64,000 bases of DNA from Streptomyces sp. NBRC 110028 (GCF_001417735.1 NZ_BBUZ01000024.1:616094-680093), one strand, 5' to 3'; numbered from the stretch's first letter, positions 45,386 to 56,392 are shown. Numbers and translations are program-made. Notes: generated by a model from the letters alone, not told the origin.

Positions 45386-46536
45386 AGCGGCACCCGCAGT
45401 CGCACCACGAAACCCTCCCCGTCCGGTCCGGCCTCCAGCGTGCCGCCGAGGAGTTCGGCGCGCTCGCGCATTCCGAGCAGACCGTACCCGGCGCCGCTCG
45501 CCGTCAGACCGGCGGCGGCCGGTGCCTTGCGGGCGCCGCTGTCGCGCACCTCCAGCGCGACCGCGCGCTCCTCGTAGCTCAGCCGCAGCTCCACCCGGGC
45601 CCCCGGCGCGTGCTTGCGGACGTTCGTCAGCGCCTCCTGCGCGACCCGGCGGAGCGTGAGCCCCGCCTCCGCGGTCAGCGTCCGCGGCTCGCCCGCCCGC
45701 GCGAAGCGGGCGCCCCCGGCCGCGGCCGACTCCCGCAGGAAGTCCTCGACCGGGGCCATCTCGCCGCGCAGCGCGGACAGCGCCTGACGGGTCTCGGCGA
45801 GCCCGTCGCGGGCCATCCCCCGGGCGGCGACCACCCGGTCCAGCACCTTCGCGGAGTCCTCGCCGCGCTCGATCAGCAGCCGCGCCGCCTCCAGGTGGAC
45901 CAGTTGCGCGGACAGGCTGTGCGCCAGCACATCGTGGATCTCCCGGGCGATCCGGGACCGCTCGGCCAGCGCCGCCGACTCGGCCTCCGCCCGCCGGGCC
46001 GCCCGCTCCTGTTCGAGCAGCAGGTAGGCGGTGCCACGGGCCTCCTCGTCCAGCCGGAGCGCATAGCCACCGAGCAGCACGCCCCCGACCGTGACCGCGT
46101 CGGTGAGCGGGGAGTCGCCCCTGGCGAGCACATACGCCCCCGAGGCCACGGCCGCGCATACCAGCGCGATCACCAGCGGCAGCCGTTCCATGGCGAGGAC
46201 GGCGCTCACGACCCACACCGTGGCGGCCGGGGTCCGCGCCCCGGCGGCGTGCAGCGCGGCGCCCGCGCCGACCAGCACGGCGAGCAGCGCCAGGGCGGGG
46301 GCGAGCCGGTGGTCCACGGTGACGCGGCGCAGCGCGTACAGCAGGGCCGCGCATCCGGCGAGGGCTGCGATCAGCGCGACCCGCCGCATCCCCGGGAAGG
46401 CGTCGTCCCGGACGACGCCCGCCAGCAGCCAGCCGGTCCCGCCCACCCATATGCCGCCGTTGATCAGCAGCCGGATCCGCGGCACGCCCTGACGCGTGAG
46501 CGCCTGCCGCGAGGGCCACTGCGTCCATCTGGTCAT
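45382..46536 (-). CDS. NarL-type sensor histidine kinase
   Basis: 384 aa. An N-terminal block of five to six membrane helices with little external sequence (about 25-165) precedes the HisKA_3 H-box REIHDVLAHSLSAQLVHLEAA and an ATP-binding domain ending SGAGYGLLGMRERAELLGG. A sensor of this shape probably detects a membrane or envelope signal. It overlaps the genes on both sides by 4 bp. Confidence 0.92.
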   Translation of the reverse strand: MTRWTQWPSRQALTRQGVPRIRLLINGGIWVGGTGWLLAGVVRDDAFPGMRRVALIAALAGCAALLYALRRVTVDHRLAPALALLAVLVGAGAALHAAGARTPAATVWVVSAVLAMERLPLVIALVCAAVASGAYVLARGDSPLTDAVTVGGVLLGGYALRLDEEARGTAYLLLEQERAARRAEAESAALAERSRIAREIHDVLAHSLSAQLVHLEAARLLIERGEDSAKVLDRVVAARGMARDGLAETRQALSALRGEMAPVEDFLRESAAAGGARFARAGEPRTLTAEAGLTLRRVAQEALTNVRKHAPGARVELRLSYEERAVALEVRDSGARKAPAAAGLTASGAGYGLLGMRERAELLGGTLEAGPDGEGFVVRLRVPL

Positions 46537-47054
46537 CGACCGAGTGTGCCCTGCGCACCGGCCCGGCCGGGCACCGGCTCCTGGCCCCGGGCCCCCTCCT
46601 GCCCCCGCGCCCGCATCATGACGACGGCGCCGCGCAGCAGCAGGGACGCGGCGAGGGACAGCATGAGCGGACCGCTGCCCCGCGGTACGCCCGCCAGCGC
46701 GCCCACCCCGGCCAGCGCCAACCGGCACACCATGGCGCCCGCCCACACCATCGCCGTGGCCTTCGTGCCCCGGGTCCACACCGCGCCGGAGGCGTCCGTC
46801 CACACCCGGCTGGTCCACCCCCACCCGGCCCCGGTCGCCACCCCGACGAGGACCTCCACCACCAGCAGCGCCGCGGCGGCCACCCGGTGATCGTGGTCGA
46901 TCAGCCCGGGTTCGCGCAGCGCGAGCGCGCCGAGCACCACCGGCACCACCCACCAGCGCCGCGCGTCCTCGGTCACCCTCTGCGGCCGGAACTGCCGTAC
47001 GAGCACGATGACGACGACCGCGGCGATGAGCACGGCATGGGCGAGTCCCGACAT
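46533..47054 (-). CDS. DUF1453-like membrane protein
   Basis: 173 aa. Four to five membrane helices, with the basic motif RQFRPQRV after the first, as in DUF1453 proteins, and a long Ala/Gly/Arg-rich cytoplasmic tail. It precedes the kinase gene and overlaps it (ATGA), so it may act as an accessory sensor. Function unknown. Confidence 0.75.
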   Translation of the reverse strand: MSGLAHAVLIAAVVVIVLVRQFRPQRVTEDARRWWVVPVVLGALALREPGLIDHDHRVAAAALLVVEVLVGVATGAGWGWTSRVWTDASGAVWTRGTKATAMVWAGAMVCRLALAGVGALAGVPRGSGPLMLSLAASLLLRGAVVMMRARGQEGARGQEPVPGRAGAQGTLGR

Positions 47055-47150
47055 GACAAGAGCCTCCGTGGAGCGGGAACGACAACGCTCCCGACGCTAC
47101 GGACGGGCCCGGCCACGGGGATCGGAGCCAGGGCTGATCCCGGGTGGAAA

Positions 47151-47180
47151 CCGTCTCTCCACCCGGGGGTGGAGAGACGG
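47151..47180 (-). terminator. parE terminator
   Basis: Perfect 14-bp stem CCGTCTCTCCACCC with complement 47167-47180 and a very small G loop, just past the parE stop at 47186. Confidence 0.85.
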
Positions 47181-47185
47181 ACTCC

Positions 47186-49309
47186 TCAGACGTCGATGCG
47201 CGACCGGTCCAGGGTCGCCGCCGAGTTGGTGATGAACTCCTTGCGCGGCGCGACCTCGTTGCCCATCAGCAGGTGGAAGGCCTGCTCGGCCGCCTCCAGG
47301 TCGCTGATGTTGATGCGCCGCAGCGTGCGGTGACGCGGGTCCATCGTGGTCTCCGCGAGCTGGTCGGCGTCCATCTCGCCGAGACCCTTGTAGCGCTGGA
47401 TGCCGTCCTTGTAGCGGACGCCGCGGCGCTCCAGGTCCAGCAGCGTCTCCCGCAGCTCGTTGTCGGAGTAGGTGTAGATGTACTTCTCCTGGCCCCGCTT
47501 GGGGTTGACCAGCTCCACCCGGTGCAGCGGCGGTACGGCCGAGAAGACCCGCCCCTGCTCCACCATCGGCCGCATGTAGCGCTGGAAGAGGGTGAGCAGC
47601 AGACAGCGGATGTGGGCGCCGTCGACGTCGGCGTCGGCAAGGAAGATCACCTTGCCGTAGCGGGCCTGGTCGATGTCGAACGTACGGCCCGAACCGGCCC
47701 CTATGACCTGGATGATCGACCCGCATTCGGCGTTCTTCAGCATGTCCGAGACGGACGACTTCTGCACGTTGAGGATCTTGCCGCGGATCGGCAGCAGCGC
47801 CTGGAACTCGGAGTTCCGGGCGAGCTTGGCCGTACCCAGCGCCGAGTCGCCCTCGACGATGAACAGTTCGCTGCGGTCCACGTCGTCGCTGCGGCAGTCG
47901 GCCAGCTTCGCGGGCAGCGAGGAGGACTCCAGCGCGGTCTTGCGGCGCTGCGCCTCCTTGTGCTGGCGGGCGGCGATCCGCGTGCGGGCCGCGGCGACGA
48001 TCTTCTCCAGCACGGCGCGGGCCTGCTGCTTGGCGTCCCGCTTGGCGGACGTCAGGAACGCCTTCAGCTCCTTGGCGACCACGTTGGCCACGATGCGGGA
48101 GGCGGCCGAGGTACCCAGCACCTCCTTGGTCTGGCCCTCGAACTGCGGCTCCGCGAGCCGCACGGTCACGACGGCGGTCAGGCCCTCCATGACGTCGTCC
48201 TTGACGACGTCGTCCTCGGCGACGCGCAGCAGCTTGGCGGAGCGCAGCACCTCGTTGACGGTCTTGGTGACCGAACGCTCGAAGCCCGAGACGTGCGTGC
48301 CGCCCTTGGGGGTGGCGATGATGTTCACGAAGGACTTGGTGGTGGCGTCGTAGCCGGTGCCCCAGCGCAGCGCGATGTCGACGCCCAGCTCCCGGGTGAC
48401 CTCGGTCGGCGTCATGTGGCCGCGCTCGTCGAGGACCGGCACGGTCTCCTTGAAGGTGCCCTGGCCGGACAGGCGCAGCACATCGCAGACGGCCTTGTCC
48501 TGGGCGAGGTACTCGCAGAACTCGCTGATGCCGCCGTCGTACCGGAAGGTCTCCTCGACGGGCCCCTCCCGGCCCTCCAGGGACCGCTCGTCCCGGACGA
48601 CCAGCGTCAGGCCGGGCACCAGGAAGGCGGTCTGGCGGGCGCGGGCGTGCAGGGTCTCCAGGGAGAGCTTGGCGTCCTTGAGGAAGATCTGCCGGTCCGA
48701 CCAGTAGCGGACGCGGGTGCCGGTGCGGGTCTTGGGGACCCGCTTCCCCTTGAGGAGACCGCCGGAGGGGTCGAAGGGGGCATCCGGTCCGGACTCGGTG
48801 AAGATGCCGGGAACACCGCGCCGGAAGCTGATCGAATGGGTCTTGCCGTCCCGGTCCACCTCGACGTCGAGACGGCTGGACAGCGCGTTCACCACGGAGG
48901 CGCCGACGCCGTGCAGACCGCCGGAGGCCGCGTACGAGCCACCGCCGAACTTGCCGCCGGCGTGCAGCTTGGTCATCACGACCTCGACGCCGGACAGCCC
49001 GGTCTTGGGCTCGACGTCGACCGGGATCCCCCGGCCGTTGTCCCGGACCTCCACGGAACCGTCGTCGTGCAGATGCACCTCGATGCGGTCACAATAGCCA
49101 CCCAGGGCCTCGTCCACAGAGTTGTCGATGATCTCCCACAGGCAGTGCATGAGACCGCGGCTGTCGGTCGATCCGATGTACATACCGGGCCGCTTGCGCA
49201 CTGCCTCGAGCCCCTCGAGGACGAGAAGGTGCCGCGCGGTGTAGTTGGAGCCGCCCCGGTCTGCTCCGGTCAGCAGCGCAGTGGACGGCACGGACGTGTC
49301 GGCGGTCAC
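47186..49309 (-). CDS. parE: ParE, topoisomerase IV subunit B
   Basis: 707 aa from the GTG at 49309 (GAGGAG upstream). GHKL ATPase: EIIDNSVDEALGGYCD, RDNGRGIPVD, GGLHGVGASVVNAL. Toprim: FIVEGDSALG and FLADADVDGAHIRCLLLTLF. With ParC it forms topoisomerase IV, which separates replicated chromosomes. It is read leftward, away from parC, and separated from it by about 9 kb, so the two are not an operon. Confidence 0.93.
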   Translation of the reverse strand: MTADTSVPSTALLTGADRGGSNYTARHLLVLEGLEAVRKRPGMYIGSTDSRGLMHCLWEIIDNSVDEALGGYCDRIEVHLHDDGSVEVRDNGRGIPVDVEPKTGLSGVEVVMTKLHAGGKFGGGSYAASGGLHGVGASVVNALSSRLDVEVDRDGKTHSISFRRGVPGIFTESGPDAPFDPSGGLLKGKRVPKTRTGTRVRYWSDRQIFLKDAKLSLETLHARARQTAFLVPGLTLVVRDERSLEGREGPVEETFRYDGGISEFCEYLAQDKAVCDVLRLSGQGTFKETVPVLDERGHMTPTEVTRELGVDIALRWGTGYDATTKSFVNIIATPKGGTHVSGFERSVTKTVNEVLRSAKLLRVAEDDVVKDDVMEGLTAVVTVRLAEPQFEGQTKEVLGTSAASRIVANVVAKELKAFLTSAKRDAKQQARAVLEKIVAAARTRIAARQHKEAQRRKTALESSSLPAKLADCRSDDVDRSELFIVEGDSALGTAKLARNSEFQALLPIRGKILNVQKSSVSDMLKNAECGSIIQVIGAGSGRTFDIDQARYGKVIFLADADVDGAHIRCLLLTLFQRYMRPMVEQGRVFSAVPPLHRVELVNPKRGQEKYIYTYSDNELRETLLDLERRGVRYKDGIQRYKGLGEMDADQLAETTMDPRHRTLRRINISDLEAAEQAFHLLMGNEVAPRKEFITNSAATLDRSRIDV

Positions 49310-49751
49310 GCGGTTCGCTCCTCGCTGAATTTCTGTTGGCCCAACTCTGGGCACGATGGTGGCACGGGTCGCCCAACAGAGCGTACCGAGGCCTGATAGA
49401 GCCTTCGTGCCGCCACCCGTGAAACGTCCATCCTAGTCCAGACACCCCCGATTTCGCTCGTACGTTCGATAGCCCGTTTGGCGTGAAGCACACATCACGT
49501 TCCCTTGGAGGCATGAACCATTTAGGCTCCGGGCACGTCCTCATGAACAACCGGCAACCCGGCCGGGAGGACAAAACCCGACAAGCGACGTGAATCCGTA
49601 AACCAACGCAATACGGCTCATTCGCCGCCAACCGTCATCATCCGGCCCACTCAGAAGCAATTTTTGAGAAAAAGCCACGAGCGGGAACGATATCGGGCTG
49701 GTTGGATGTTGACCCTGGTACGACAGCTCGTCGAGCTAGAGAAGAGGCGAC
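49310..49751. other. 442-bp divergent intergenic region parE / 49752
   Basis: Less GC-rich than its surroundings, especially 49560-49700. It must hold the promoters of parE (leftward) and of the small zinc protein (rightward; a -35-like TTGACC lies at 49709-49714). No gene or confident operator seen. Confidence 0.5.
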
Positions 49752-49976
49752 GTGACTACTGTTCTGACCCCCGCGAGCCCGCTGACGGCCGCTGACCGCT
49801 GCGACCGCTGCGGCGCCCAGGCATACCTGCGCGTCGTCCTGATGAGCGGCGGTGAACTGCTCTTCTGCGCCCACCACGGGCGCAAGTTCGAGCCGGAACT
49901 CAAGAAGATCGCCGCGGAAATACAGGACGAGACCGAGCGGCTGACCGCCGCTCCGGCGTCTGCGTCGGAAGACTGA
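49752..49976 (+). CDS. 74-aa zinc-binding protein (DUF7455 type)
   Basis: GTG start at 49752 after GAAGAGG. The motif CDRCGAQAYLRVVLMSGGEL, followed by CAHHGRKFE, gives a CxxC...CxxH zinc site. The C-terminal half is a charged helix. I recall this as a conserved small actinobacterial protein next to hrdB in streptomycetes. Function unknown. Confidence 0.85.
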   Translation: MTTVLTPASPLTAADRCDRCGAQAYLRVVLMSGGELLFCAHHGRKFEPELKKIAAEIQDETERLTAAPASASED

Positions 49977-50111
49977 CGCCGACGCCTCGCGCCACGACGA
50001 CGAGCGAAGCCGGCCGAGGGCCGGACGTCGGGCGGCCCGCCCCAGCCAGGGGAGGGCCGCCCGCGCTCGTGTCGCGGCCCCCTGCCACCTTCCCGCCCGC
50101 GGGACTCCGGA

Positions 50112-50124
50112 CCCCCCCCCCCCC
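50112..50124. repeat. C13 homopolymer tract
   Basis: Thirteen consecutive C residues in the intergenic region between convergent genes. Such tracts are prone to slippage and to sequencing error; it is not in a coding sequence. Confidence 0.9.
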
Positions 50125-50162
50125 GGGACGCCCGGCGGACCCGAGGCGTCCGACCGGCCGCC

Positions 50163-50993
50163 TCAGCCATACGCGGCCACCAGGGACACCACCGCCGAGA
50201 TCCGCGTGTAGACGCCCGGCCGCCCGGCCTCCGCGCAGCCACTGCCCCAGGACACCAGGCCCACCAGCCGCCCTCCGGCGACCAGCGGCCCTCCGCTGTC
50301 CCCCTGGCAGGCGTCCCGGCCGCCGCCGGTGACCCCGGCGCAGACCATCGAAGCCGGCTGATAATCGCCCTCCGCGTCACCGGGGTAGGCGCTCCGGCAG
50401 GTCGCGTCGGCGAGGACGCGTACCGCCGTGGCCCGCAACGTCAGCGCGTAGCTGCCGTCACCGTCGGTGTCGCCCCAGCCGTACACCACCGCCCGGCTTC
50501 CGGGCCGATAGGCCGGATCCCCGGCGCGTGCCATCTGGATGACATAGGCGGGCGGCAGCGGCCGCCCCAGGGTGAGCACCGCGATATCGCCGGCCCGGTC
50601 GTCGGTCTGGTAGGCCGGATTGACCCACACCTTCGCCGGCGCCATCTCCACCCCACGGGTCCCCCGCAGATCGTTGCGGCCGATGATCACCCGCAGGTCC
50701 CGCACCTCCTGCCACCTCTTGCCCAGGACAGCCCGGCTCAGACAGTGGGCCGCCGTGATGACCCGGGTGGGGGCCACCGCCACGCCACCACAGAACTGCC
50801 CCGAGCGCTTCGTGCCGAACAGCTCACGGCTGGCCAGAGCGACCGCCCAGGGCGCCTCGGCCGTGCGGACCCGGTGCCCGCCCACCACCGCACGGTCGGC
50901 CGTCGCCGGGGCGGGCGCGAGGAGCAGCAGCGCGAGCGCGGCCGCGAGCAGCACGGCGAGGCGGGCGAGGAGCGGGGCCGGCGACCTACGCAT
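50163..50993 (-). CDS. Secreted trypsin-like serine protease (S1)
   Basis: 276 aa from the ATG at 50993 (GGAGG close upstream). A signal peptide (about 1-32, ending PATA) leads to the mature-like start VVGGHRV. The catalytic triad is intact: His in TAAHCLSRA, Asp in GDIAVLTLG, Ser in CQGDSGGPL. Cysteine pairs and a CAGVTGGGRDAC loop fit trypsin-like chymotrypsin-fold proteases. Exported and probably active on extracellular proteins. Confidence 0.93.
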   Translation of the reverse strand: MRRSPAPLLARLAVLLAAALALLLLAPAPATADRAVVGGHRVRTAEAPWAVALASRELFGTKRSGQFCGGVAVAPTRVITAAHCLSRAVLGKRWQEVRDLRVIIGRNDLRGTRGVEMAPAKVWVNPAYQTDDRAGDIAVLTLGRPLPPAYVIQMARAGDPAYRPGSRAVVYGWGDTDGDGSYALTLRATAVRVLADATCRSAYPGDAEGDYQPASMVCAGVTGGGRDACQGDSGGPLVAGGRLVGLVSWGSGCAEAGRPGVYTRISAVVSLVAAYG

Positions 50994-51137
50994 GCAGCCT
51001 CCTGACCGTACGGAGCGAGTCGCCCACCCAGCGTCACCCCGCCCGGCGCGTTCCGCATCCCGGGGTGGGCCAACCGGGGCGGGCCGCCCTCGGCCGATCG
51101 GGTGGGCCGCCGCCGGCACAGCGTCGCCGGGGCAGCG

Positions 51138-51170
51138 CGAAGGCCGGGCCCCGAGGAGGCCCGGCCTTCG
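51138..51170 (-). terminator. hrdB terminator
   Basis: Stem CGAAGGCCGGGCC (51138-51150) with complement 51158-51170 and a 7-nt loop, about 50 nt past the hrdB stop. Confidence 0.85.
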
Positions 51171-51200
51171 TCCGGCGCTGTCGCGCTTGCGCGCGTCCGG

Positions 51201-51221
51201 TCCGTCTTAATCCAGTCCGTC

Positions 51222-51230
<9 letters not shown>
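51201..51230. repeat. 15-bp perfect tandem duplication across the hrdB stop codon
   Basis: TCCGTCTTAATCCAG occurs twice in a row (51201-51215 and 51216-51230). The second copy contains the hrdB stop codon, so the gene end has been duplicated with a spare copy behind it. The protein is unaffected. Confidence 0.9.
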
Positions 51231-52787
<1,557 letters not shown>

Positions 52788-53199
52788 GAACAACCTCTCG
52801 GAACGTTGGAAACGGCTTCCGGCCCCGTCCGCTGTGGACCGGAGCCGACGACCGCCGGCAGGGATGAACCGACGGCGCGCGGGCGGAGTGCGGACGAGTA
52901 CAGCGTCGCGAGCGACATCTGTATTCCCTCCGCGGCTGCCACCTCTTTAATCATCGCGCTGCCCCAAAGAGCGTTACGCCCAATCGTCGTGGCTCGAGTC
53001 ACACCACATATCGGCCTTAATACCCACCCAACGGGACAGATAACTCCGAGTCGATCACGCGACGGCTCCGGGCAGCCCTCCCGGTCCGCCCGCACTGCGT
53101 CTCACGTCACGTTCCGCGCCGCGCCGCCGAATCCGCGGGCGGGATCCGGCGACGCCGCTCCGTACGCCGCACACCCCGGGCGCCGCGCGCGCCGCGGGG
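52788..53199. other. 412-bp upstream region of hrdB
   Basis: Leader and promoters of hrdB. A SigR-like promoter is placed at 52900-52928. The main vegetative promoter is probably further upstream in the less GC-rich stretch 52970-53060 (for example TATTAA on the minus strand), but cannot be fixed. No ORF here is credible. Confidence 0.5.
52900..52928 (-). promoter_or_regulatory. candidate SigR-type promoter of hrdB
   Basis: Minus strand GGGAAT (52923-52928) followed, 18 nt after the GGAAT, by GCTGT. The SigR consensus is GGAAT-N18-GTT, so the -10 has one mismatch. In S. coelicolor one of the two hrdB promoters is SigR-dependent, which fits. Expected start about 105 nt before the GTG. Confidence 0.5.
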
Positions 53200-54096
53200 T
53201 CAGTGCTCGCGCGGCGCGGGCACCCCGACCTCGGCGTGGTCGAGGTCCAGGTGGGCGGTCAGGAGTTGGCGCATCGCCCCTTCGGCCGCCGCGGCGTCCC
53301 CCGACCCGACCGCCTCGACGATCCGGCGGTGGTGGCCGACGCTCGCCTCGGTGAGCCGGTCACAGCCGCCGGCCGGCGCCCCGGAGACATGGAGGGCGGC
53401 GGCGACGATGCCCGCCAGGTGCTCCAGCATCCGGTTGCCCCCGACCTGGAGCAGCAGCGCGTGGAACTCGGCGTCGGCGCGGGAGAAGGTGAGGGTGTCG
53501 CCCTGGGTCAGCGAGTGCCCCATGATCTCGGCCATGTCGGCCAGCCGCTGCTGCACGTCCTCGCGGCCGTGCCCCGCGGCGAGGCGCGCCGCGAGCGGCT
53601 CGATCGTCCAGCGCAGCTCGCACAGCTCGCGGCGCTGGTCGTCACGCTGTGGCCCGAAGGCGCGCCACTCGATGATGTCCGGATCCAGCAGGTTCCAGTC
53701 GCAGACGGGGCGGACCCGGGTGCCGACGTTGGGGCGGGCGCTGACCAGGCCCTTGGCCTCGAGGACGCGCAGCGACTCCCGGACGACGGTGCGGGAGACC
53801 TCGAAGCGCTGACCGATCTCCTCCGGGACCAGCGGGCGGTCCGCGCCCAGGTCGCCGGAGACGATCATCTGGCCGAGCTGCTGAACGAGCTGGCCGTGCA
53901 GCCCGCGGCCCCGGTTGCCGGCCGTGCGGCGGCCCACCCGGCCGATCTCCGCGTCCGCGCCGTCCCAGGAGGGGGCGCTGCCGCGGTCGGCGCCGGGGGC
54001 GTCGGCGTAGGAGTAGCGGTCAAGCTCGCCCGAGCCGGCGAGGCCGGAGTCGGCGGGGCGAGCCGCGGTCATGGTGGTGTGCGCAAGGGTACTCAC
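53200..54096 (-). CDS. FadR-subfamily GntR regulator
   Basis: 298 aa from the GTG at 54096 (AAAGGA upstream at short spacing; an ATG at 54072 is an alternative). An N-terminal tail of about 60 low-complexity residues precedes the winged helix (GLHGQLVQQLGQMIVSGDL, VSRTVVRESLRVLEAKGLVSA) and an FCD domain (WRAFGPQRDDQRRELCELRW, ADAEFHALLLQVGGNRMLE, HHRRIVEAVGSGD). Similar regulators control gluconate or other sugar-acid catabolism; no metabolic gene is adjacent, so its target is unknown. Confidence 0.88.
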   Translation of the reverse strand: MSTLAHTTMTAARPADSGLAGSGELDRYSYADAPGADRGSAPSWDGADAEIGRVGRRTAGNRGRGLHGQLVQQLGQMIVSGDLGADRPLVPEEIGQRFEVSRTVVRESLRVLEAKGLVSARPNVGTRVRPVCDWNLLDPDIIEWRAFGPQRDDQRRELCELRWTIEPLAARLAAGHGREDVQQRLADMAEIMGHSLTQGDTLTFSRADAEFHALLLQVGGNRMLEHLAGIVAAALHVSGAPAGGCDRLTEASVGHHRRIVEAVGSGDAAAAEGAMRQLLTAHLDLDHAEVGVPAPREH

Positions 54097-54288
54097 GCAT
54101 CCTTTGTCGGCGACGCTCCGGAGGCCCTTGAGGTCTTTGGTGAAAAGCACACGAAAGGGTGATCGCCCATTACCTCACAATTGACGCTGATTCGGACAGA
54201 AAGCAACACCCTTTACCGAAGTTGCGGCCGCTTCGTGAGCCGCCTCTCGCACCACCCCTTCCGAGCCCCCGGGGCGGCTCCGCGAACA

Positions 54289-54329
54289 CCCGCCGCGGAC
54301 CGGCCCTTGCCCCCCCGGTCCGCGGCGGG
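54289..54329 (-). terminator. terminator of the ABC transporter gene
   Basis: Perfect 15-bp stem CCCGCCGCGGACCGG (54289-54303) with complement 54315-54329, starting 6 nt beyond the stop at 54335. Confidence 0.85.
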
Positions 54330-54334
54330 GCCGC

Positions 54335-56392
54335 CTATGGGCGGGCTCTTCTGCCGCGCAGCCCGGTCAGGGCGTAGGCGAACAGCAGCACCGCCACCGA
54401 CAGCATCAGGGCCTGCCCCACGGGCTGTCCCGCGAGCCGCAGCACGGCCGCGACCCCCCGGTTGAGCGTGGAGGGCGGACGGTCCAGCGCCACGGCGCGC
54501 AGCCGGTGCGGCAGCCCGACGAGCGAGTGCAGCGACGGCTCGTCCATCGCGCGCCGGACCACGGGAACCGCCAGCAGCGGCACCGCGAGGAGCGTGGCCA
54601 GCCCGAGCGCGGTGGACCGGAAGACGCCCGCGGCCAGCAGTCCGGCCCAAGAGCAGCCGATAGTGAGGCCGAAAACGCTCGCCATCAGCACCGGCCAGTC
54701 GCTCGGGAGCGGCACCGCGTTTCCGCCGACGAGCAGCAGGAGCGCCGCGCTGTCGAGGACGATGGCCCCGAGCGACAGCAGCGTGGCACCGACCGCGCAG
54801 ATGGCGAACTTGGCGACCAGCAGACCGAGCTGGTGCGGTACGGCGTCCCGGGCGGGGGCCAGCGCCGGATAGCGGAACTCGTCGCCGAAGGCGAGGGCGC
54901 CCAGCAGCCCGGCGGCGATCGCGATGGGCGGCAGCGGGAGGTCGGCGGGCCAGCCGGTGAGCCGGTGCAGCTCCCCGCCGCCGCCCTCGCGCGCCAGCAG
55001 CACGGAGGCGAGGAGCGAGAGGGCGAGCGCCACGGCACCGATCAGCCAGCCGGTGCGCACTCCGGTGGCGCGGCGCAGTTCGTACCGCATGGGCCAGGCG
55101 GGGCCGGGGAGCCGGAGCCGGTGGAGCACCCGGGAGGGGGAGGCCTGGGGCTCGCGGGCGCGGATTCCCGCCGGGGTGGCGGGACCCAGGTCGGCGGTCT
55201 CCTCGACCAGCCGGTGCACCACGACGCCGTGGCGGTAGGCGGTCTCGCCGACGGAGGCGCTGGGGAGGCCGTAGACGGAGATGCGGGTCTCGTCGTCCCG
55301 CACCACCGAGAACGGGTCGGCGACCGCCTCCTCCTCGGTCTCGGGCTCCATGTCGGCCGCCGCGCCGCTGCCGGGGGCGGCGGCACTCGCGTGGGGCGCC
55401 GCTCCGGGCGCCGGAACAGGGACCGGGACGGTGGCGGCCTCGGTGTCCGCCACCGGAGCGCCCGCTCCCCCGGGCGCCGCGGCGTCGGCCTCGGCCTTCG
55501 CCTTGTCCTTGGAGCGGCCCAGGCCGCCGAGCCTGGCCTTGACCGTGATGCCGGCCTTGACCTCGCCCTCGGCCGCGGCCTCTTCGGCCTGGGCCCGAGC
55601 CGCCGCTTCGGCCGCCGCCGCACGCTCCGCCCGCCGCTCGGCCGCCGCCGCCTCCCGGGCGGCGTCGGCCTCCTCCTCCAGGACGGCGGCCAGCCGTCCG
55701 GCAAGCGGTGAGCGGACGACGACGCGGGGGCGCAGCCGGGTACGGGCGAACTCGTCGACCGCCTGATCGGCCACCAGCCGGCCCTCTTCCAGGGTGAGGA
55801 CACGGTCCGCGACGCGGGTCACCCCTTCTGCGTCCTCGGTGGTGATCAGCACGGCGCCGCCCTGGTCGGCGAATCCGCGCAGTAGTCCGTTGAGCCAGCC
55901 GGTCTCACGGACCGACAGCCCCCGGGCCGGTTCGTCCAGCACGAGGGTGTGCGGATCTCCGAGCAGCGCGGTGGCGATGCCGAGGCGGCGCTCCATCCCG
56001 AAGGCCAGATCGCCGAGGCGCTCGTCCGCCAGGTCGGTGAGGCCGACGACGTCGAGGACGACATCGGCGCGTGCGGCGGGCACCCCGGCGGCGGCACCGA
56101 GCATTCTCAGATGCCCGCGCACGGTGCGCCCCGGATGCCCCGGGACGTCGTCGAGGAGGACGCCGATCTCGCGGGCCGGCCGGCGGATGCGGTGCAGGGG
56201 GCGGCCCCGGAAGAACGCGGAGCCGTGGCCCCGGTCGAGCTGCAGCAGCAGCCGCAACGCGCTGGTCTTCCCGGCGCCGGGACCACCGAGCAGGGCGGTG
56301 ACATGGCCCGGCGGGGCCTCGAAGGTGAGATCGTCGATGGCGGGCGCGTGGTTGCGGCGGCGGGCGCTGGTCAGTCCGGTGGCCTGGATCAT
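54335..56392 (-). CDS. ABC transporter, ATPase fused to permease, with degenerate signature motif
   Basis: 685 aa. The ATPase (about 1-225) has Walker A GGPGAGKTS and Walker B TLVLDEPARGL, but the place of the LSGGQ signature reads LAFGMERRLG. Residues 240-420 are a Glu/Ala/Arg coiled coil and then an Ala/Pro-rich linker. The C-terminal 230 residues hold about six membrane helices (permease of the ABC-2 kind). A fused ATPase-permease with this linker suggests an exporter or a regulator of membrane processes rather than a nutrient importer. Substrate unknown. Confidence 0.85.
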   Translation of the reverse strand: MIQATGLTSARRRNHAPAIDDLTFEAPPGHVTALLGGPGAGKTSALRLLLQLDRGHGSAFFRGRPLHRIRRPAREIGVLLDDVPGHPGRTVRGHLRMLGAAAGVPAARADVVLDVVGLTDLADERLGDLAFGMERRLGIATALLGDPHTLVLDEPARGLSVRETGWLNGLLRGFADQGGAVLITTEDAEGVTRVADRVLTLEEGRLVADQAVDEFARTRLRPRVVVRSPLAGRLAAVLEEEADAAREAAAAERRAERAAAAEAAARAQAEEAAAEGEVKAGITVKARLGGLGRSKDKAKAEADAAAPGGAGAPVADTEAATVPVPVPAPGAAPHASAAAPGSGAAADMEPETEEEAVADPFSVVRDDETRISVYGLPSASVGETAYRHGVVVHRLVEETADLGPATPAGIRAREPQASPSRVLHRLRLPGPAWPMRYELRRATGVRTGWLIGAVALALSLLASVLLAREGGGGELHRLTGWPADLPLPPIAIAAGLLGALAFGDEFRYPALAPARDAVPHQLGLLVAKFAICAVGATLLSLGAIVLDSAALLLLVGGNAVPLPSDWPVLMASVFGLTIGCSWAGLLAAGVFRSTALGLATLLAVPLLAVPVVRRAMDEPSLHSLVGLPHRLRAVALDRPPSTLNRGVAAVLRLAGQPVGQALMLSVAVLLFAYALTGLRGRRARP

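Noticed and set aside
49640..49751. vegetative promoter for the small zinc protein
   Set aside because: A TTGACC is present, but no -10 at proper spacing could be chosen with confidence.
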